From: Atherix ibis
Taxonomy: Eukaryota; Arthropoda; Insecta; Diptera; Athericidae
Assembly: GCA_958298945.1 (NCBI GenBank)
Contig: OY282609.1
Span: 66,498,220 to 66,562,219, forward strand
Length of the DNA: 64,000 nucleotides
Reading direction: 5' to 3'
A program made the position numbers and the translations under genes. The notes under the pieces are model-generated. The model did not search any database, was not told the DNA's origin, and saw nothing but the letters and a program-made list of their open reading frames with translations. Below, one piece after another: positions 59,259-64,000 of the stretch (position 1 is the stretch's first letter; each line of letters opens with the position of its first letter).

Positions 59259-59475
59259 ATGGTGGTAGAAAATTACTCCGAGTATGGGGTGGCGGAACCT
59301 TCAGATCCTGGAAAGGAACTGGAAAATAATAGCAGCAACAGAAATAGTAACATCAGTAACAGGAGGTTATAGCAACAGTAGTAGCTATCAGCCACCAGCC
59401 GTCATCATCATCATCATCATCATCACTTTTATGCTTTCTATTCCAATGATTAACAGCAGTTTTGCGTGCTGCTGA
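59259..59475 (+). other. Possible host exon or opa-like repeat region
   Basis: A short frame from ATG 59259 (context GTGAAAATGG, acceptable for an insect start) reads MVVENYSEYGVAEPSDPGKE followed by an Asn/Ser-rich run, and stops at 59370-59372. The next frame stays open through SNSSSYQPPA and the CAT repeat to 59475. CAG/AAC-type triplets and (CAT)7 are typical of low-complexity exons in flies, but also of non-coding opa-like repeats. I see no domain. A splice or a frame error would be needed to join the two frames. Confidence 0.25.
59403..59426. repeat. (CAT)7 microsatellite
   Basis: Seven exact CAT triplets followed by CAC. Confidence 0.95.
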
Positions 59476-60680
59476 AAGTTTTGCGTTAAATACACACAAT
59501 ACAGTAAAATAGCGCAAAAACGCTCATACAGCAGGTCCTGAACGTTCGATTTTAATATTGCTTTCTAACCGTATAATCAATCTCCCATTGCCTATAGGGT
59601 ATATGCTATAGAATATCTTCAATATAATAAATATTCTCCACCAGTATGAGTACATACATAGTCGTATGTCGTAGTTAAGATCATCTTGAGACTGACTGCC
59701 CACAGACTCAGTCTTTAATCTCGAGCTTTGGAGTTGTAAATCTTCAGTTCCGATTGCAGTGCTCGGAGTCCTTATAACTCTTATTACCCAATCTCATATA
59801 CTTATTTATTAGCCCTCAACACTCTTTCTACAGCACCGTTTTTTCTCTTCCATCATGCCATTTCTCTATGTACTTGTCGCGCATAAAATACCAATTCACA
59901 AAAATAGCTTCCAACATATTTTAGGCACAGTATATGAGGCTGAGGGCTAAATTCGACTCATTCCTTAAGAAATTTTGCTTTCATTTTCATTTATTATTTT
60001 ACATTTTTGGATTTTCCTTTTCCTTAACCTAACAGATTTTCCACACATACACACATATGTGAACAGGCGGTCTTGTTCTAACTAATATTGTATTAAAACA
60101 AAATCAATATATTTTCTGCTATATCCATACTCTAATGGTTGGTCGATTATGCTCGCAACTACACATATTGGGTAATAAGAAGAAATTCACATTTCGTTCA
60201 TTCTTTAACGATTGATAGCAAATGTTGGAGGCATTTATCTCCATTCATTTGGATGTTTATGCAGCCCAACTCTTTTAGGACACATCTGAGCGCGTGCAAG
60301 TCTTTTCTGTTACCGTAAGGATTTCATCTAGAATTGAACAATCCCAAACAGGCATCATATGCACGCATAGAATATATTTTATCCATTTCACTAATAGAAA
60401 ATAATTAATCGATATAATTTTATATGAACAGAGTAGTGTATTTTTTCTATAGTTTTATGAATAATTGACAATAGTTATGCTTTTTTTCTGGTATACATTT
60501 TTTTTAATAAACAAAAAAATGGCTATTACCACAATTTTAGAAACTTTTTACAATTAAGATAAAAAGTCAAATTTATTTCTAAAATTATTCAATTTTTATT
60601 TGTGTTTAAAATAATCAATTTAATAAATAATATTTTTTTCCCAATGATATTATTTTATTTTTAGGCATCAATGTTATTCT
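59476..60680. other. AT-rich DNA, nothing recognised
   Basis: No element or gene signature. Composition is slightly less AT-rich at 59500-60350. Confidence 0.45.
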
Positions 60681-60960
60681 ATCAAAAATATCGACGGAGG
60701 CATTATTTCCAATATTTTTAGCAGTAGTGAGAGGTTTTTATTGGAAATGCCTTTAGTTACTCGGTTGTAGTCCTCTTGAAACTACCGACAGTACCAAGAT
60801 AATGTGGTTTCAAGTGGTTTGAAATGATGTCAAAAAATCGCATGGATTTGGGCCAGGTGAATGGGAGAAGCTGAAGGCTCACAGAGATTCCTTTTTCTGT
60901 TAAAAGCATGTCATTATAGAGCGTCCAACTGTTTGTAATGTACAACTTGATGCAAAAAAC
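60681..60960 (-). pseudogene. Remnant of the fifth mariner-type transposase
   Basis: Reading from 60960 down: LYNDMLLTEKGISV (matching HDNAPAH...FLTEKGISV of mariner catalytic domains), then PFTWPKSMRFF where relatives have PYSPDLAPCDFF. LGTVGSFKRTTTE-stop-LKAFPI and HYC-stop-KYWK follow, equivalent to the LKAIP...HCYEQW C-terminus. The second and third catalytic positions are both altered. It pairs with the scrap at 32.6-32.9 kb, which keeps FQHCYEEW. Confidence 0.55.
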
Positions 60961-61100
60961 ACATATTTCAAGCCTTTTCAGGACTCTTTATTTAAATCTT
61001 GGTTGACATTTTCTACTGCAGACAAAAATTCTGTAAAATCTCATCATTCACTTTACAAGATAATTTGAATCATCGAGTAAATAAACATGAAACATTCTTT

Positions 61101-61185
61101 AACGAACAATATCTAATTTACGAGCGAGAGGAACTTTGAGATCACGATGAATGACATTGTTACGAACATAGGCGGTGCAATGCAC
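61101..61185 (-). pseudogene. Jockey-type RT C-terminal scrap
   Basis: The minus strand encodes YVRNNVIHRDLKVPLARK, which matches the conserved tail of Jockey RTs and HVRNIVIRRNLNVPFVRE in the fragment at 20.8 kb. Nothing else of the element is recognisable nearby. Confidence 0.6.
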
Positions 61186-61189
61186 GATT

Positions 61190-62147
61190 TAAAAGGAAAA
61201 TTTCCTTTTTTTTGCTTGTTTGATAGTGTAATTTATGCGCACCATGTACGAATTGTGCTCGTGTATAGGATTGTGCAGGTTCCTCCCAAAACAGACTCAT
61301 ACAGCTTTTATTGGTGAATTCACGAATTGGTCGTTGCTATTCGTATTTTATTAACTTCGTATTATGAATAATGTTTTCACATTCATTTATTTATATTGAT
61401 TATTTCAATTTGTTTATTTATATTGTCTTTTAATATTTAATTCAATATAAATATTTTATGGACCACTGGCACTTATTTATAAATTTATATGCGAACGAAA
61501 TTTTGTTATACACTACACTACACTAGTTTTTTGTATGATTTTTTAAATTTTCATAAGGTAATCTTCACTTTGGATAAATCAAAATAGCTTACAATTATAA
61601 ATAATAAATATTAAAGTCATAAATAAAATAAAATCTATCATATATAAAATCAATGACCGTGCAGATTCAGAGTAAATATTGAATCTGTCAAATGCCAAAA
61701 TAAACGATGCGCAAATAATGAGTTTGCAATGAGGAACATGAACGATGTGATAAGCAATATGGTATATTTACAAGCACGCTCAATTAAATCATGTGTAGGT
61801 TCCTACAATTTTTCTTTCTCCAAGCTTGCCATGAGTAAAAATTGCTCGTCACAAGCTGTTCGTAGAATTGAACGATTTGATAGCAAACCATTTGACAGCA
61901 TTGCACGCACTGTGTAATCGAAGGTATAGAAAGGAGCATCTCAATTTTGTGAAGATTTTGTGACTGGATGGATTGGCAACGATGGAAGTTGGAAGGCTTG
62001 ATCAAACCCTATAGTTTTATTTCGTACATTCAGATCGATTGAAAAGAAATTATTTTCTGTTGTTGAAAAGCTTTCAACATGAGTTCAGTAGTCTACGAAG
62101 TCCTTTGCAATGTTTATTCACTCTAAAAAAGACCATCTCTAGTCTTA
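61190..62147. other. AT-rich DNA, nothing recognised
   Basis: Overlapping frames on both strands at 61729-62005 have no motif. Confidence 0.5.
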
Positions 62148-63445
62148 ACAGATGTATAAGCTTAAATTCGCTGTTTCATAGTCAAAAAAAACACATGTTT
62201 TTTTCATAGAAAGCAAAAACCAATTTATTCAAGTATTTGCTCTCGCTAGCTATACATTTTTCCGATATTTCAGGCAATTTGTGGATACTACGCCAAAATA
62301 ATTCCTTCTCTTTCGAGGCAAACCACTCATCAAGCCATTTTCGGACGTCTTCGTAAGAATCGAATGCTGCTCAGCGAGCGCGTGGCCCATCGACGAAAAC
62401 AGGTGGTAGTCGGAAGGGGCCAGGTCTGGTGAATAAGTAGGGTGGGATTGCACCTCCCAGTTGAGTGTCTCCAAGTAGTTTCGGACCATTTTTGACATGT
62501 GCGATGGTGCGTTGTCTTGGAGGAAAATCAGTTTGTCATGTCTTTGTTGATAATCCGTCCTTTTTTCACGCAGAGCACGGTTCAATTTGATCAGTTGTTG
62601 GTGGTAGCGGTGGGCATTGACAGTTTCACCAGGTTTCAACATCTCATAGAAGACGGATACCCTGCTGATCCCATCAAACTCATAGCATCGTCTTCCGTTC
62701 GAAGCGATTTGGTCTTGGGGAAATGTTGACGGTTGGCCGGTATCAACCCACGATTTCAACCCACGACGGTTGGCCGGTATCAACCCACGATTTCGTTTAG
62801 GATTCTCGAAATATATCCACTTTTCATCGCCTGTCACCTGACTTTTCTTTTTTTTCTGGAGAGCAACATTTCGCATGTGTTTTGGCGTCGCTCCATCTGC
62901 CTATCGTTCAATTCATGCGGCACCCATTTTCCGATCTTTTCAATCTTCCCCATGGCACGCAGACGCATGGAAATGGCTGGTTGAGTAACACCCAATTGCT
63001 GCGCGAGCATTTTTTGCGATTGGGTACCATCTTCGTTCAAAAGAGCCTGCAATTGATGGTCCTCAACCTCCCTAGGCCGATTTTCACGCTTCTTGTCCCA
63101 CAAGTCAAAATTGCCGTCTTTGAAACGACGAAACCAATCTCGGCACGTTGTTTCCGATAAAGCACTGTCACCATAAGCCTACATAAGCATTCTATACCAT
63201 TCGGCAGCCGATTTCTTCAAATTGATACAGAAAAGCAGAACTGCCCGCATATGTTTTTTTTTACACAAAAGTAGACATGATCACCAAAGGGATAATGTAT
63301 GTTGTTGTACGAAATTGCTGACAATGTGCACTGATTAATGTTGACAGATGTCAAACTCATAAAAAAAAGGTATGGCGTGTCCACTCTTAATACACTCACT
63401 CACGGCATCTATGACCAAACAGCGGATTTAAACTTATACATCTGG
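62148..63445 (-). mobile_element. Mos1-like mariner copy E, full length
   Basis: Termini ACAGATGTATAAGCTTAAAT and the inverted CCAGATGTATAAGTTTAAAT are flanked by TA (62146-62147 and 63446-63447). At 1298 bp it is full length for the group (Mos1 is about 1.29 kb), though it contains a 37-bp tandem duplication at 62728-62794. Confidence 0.92.
62235..63278 (-). pseudogene. Mos1-like transposase, broken (copy E)
   Basis: The start reads MSTFV (63278) followed by a stop where relatives have PEKEH. The helix-turn-helix domain then reads in pieces. From 63103 the frame is open through NRPREVEDHQLQALLNEDG, LAQQLGVTQPAISMRLRAMG and WVPHELNDRQMERR. After a frame change, 62876-62250 carries all three catalytic aspartates: VTGDEKWIYF, LQDNAPSH and LAPSDYHLF. 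A 37-bp duplication (encoding the PANRRGLKSW oddity) disrupts the clamp loop. A one-base loss after ALAEQH shifts the C-terminus. This copy keeps the catalytic triad yet cannot give a full protein. Confidence 0.9.
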
Positions 63446-63447
63446 TA

Positions 63448-64000
63448 TATAAGGGATGTAAGTTAACCGTTTATCAAAGTATAGTCCTTAGAAATATACA
63501 TATTATTTTAGAGAAATTATACTGCCGCTAAAATTTATCGAGATATGTTATTAACGAAAAGTAAAAGTTACGTGAACACTTTTCTGTTCGTTTACTTTTA
63601 CTCTCCACTTCGTGAACCAATTTTGGAGTTTGAGGTTATAATCTTCTAAAATAGACGATTTTTCATGGGATGTCGACGAAATGATGGAGTTGTTATGGAT
63701 AGTGAAGTGTTCTGCTCTAAGGCTAAACTAAGGATCCTTTTTAGGATTTTAGTAAGATTTGAGTATAATTAGTGTTATTCTAATGTTCGCATTTAAGTTA
63801 AAATTTTTTTATATACAACCTTCTTTAGAAATTTTCTAAAAATTAAATTTATAAAAAAAATATATTGGAAATGTACAAAATATTAGTATAATTTTTAACG
63901 GTTTTTATAACAATTATACCAATTTTAAACATTTAATTAGAAATTATTTACAAAAAATCATGGTTTGCAATTTACTATCCTTAATACAAAAAAAAATTTG
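63448..64000. other. AT-rich DNA, nothing recognised
   Basis: No gene or element is visible up to the right edge. Confidence 0.5.

Noticed and set aside
62250..62876. Functional Mos1-like transposase
   Set aside because: All three catalytic Asp are present, but the frame starts late, contains a 37-bp duplication and is shifted at the C-terminus.
1..64000. tRNA or rRNA genes
   Set aside because: I found no tRNA-like B-box/cloverleaf or rRNA core sequence by reading; a dedicated scan was not possible.

Overview
This window looks like euchromatic or pericentromeric DNA from an insect. It is very AT-rich, full of A/T runs and microsatellites, and packed with animal-type transposons. A fly (Diptera) is my best guess: Mos1-like mariners, Jockey-, I- and R1-type LINEs and frequent 'acatatgtat' and 'actcgtat' words fit, but no host gene is present to prove it. 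I find no intact host protein gene, no rRNA and no tRNA. Almost every recognisable coding stretch is a dead transposon.

The DNA transposons belong to five mariner/Tc1-type lineages. (1) A Mos1-like (mauritiana-type) family has five copies at 8345-9536, 31469-32593, 36139-37249, 48677-49917 and 62148-63445. (2) An irritans-like family has two near-identical copies at 21339-22630 and 42665-43927. (3) A DD34D family here called M3 lies at 1-797, 4371-5212 and 19814-20690; the last two are the same rearranged fold-back derivative. (4) A DD41D family lies at about 12990-14178 and 37356-38497. (5) A fifth family survives as C-terminal scraps near 32.7 and 60.8 kb. The full-length copies cover about a fifth of the window, and most are flanked by TA dinucleotides. 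None encodes an intact transposase.

The retrotransposons are all non-LTR. There is an RTE-like RT at 2.37-3.77 kb, a long Jockey-type element with endonuclease and RT at 39.9-42.6 kb, and Jockey fragments at 20.7-21.2 and 61.1 kb. An I-like LINE with an RNase H region and a Cys/His tail has copies at 8.0-9.97 and 52.97-55.7 kb and scraps at 35.4, 44.75 and perhaps 52.15 kb. A GC-rich R1-clade element at 53242-54916 sits inside one I-like copy, and a Mos1-like mariner sits inside the other, which gives the relative order of insertion.

Tandem repeats form the other main feature. A 2-kb array of a 13-bp AT-rich satellite (TTTTCAGTAAAAA) at 25988-28000 contains a 364-bp (28-unit) internal duplication. 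A much older array with the same 13-bp period lies in the opposite orientation at 57180-57565, and small seeds of the motif are scattered elsewhere. Several long hairpins (12.0, 20.4 and 22.9 kb) are not explained by the transposons I recognise. The remaining sequence is AT-rich DNA in which I see no gene.
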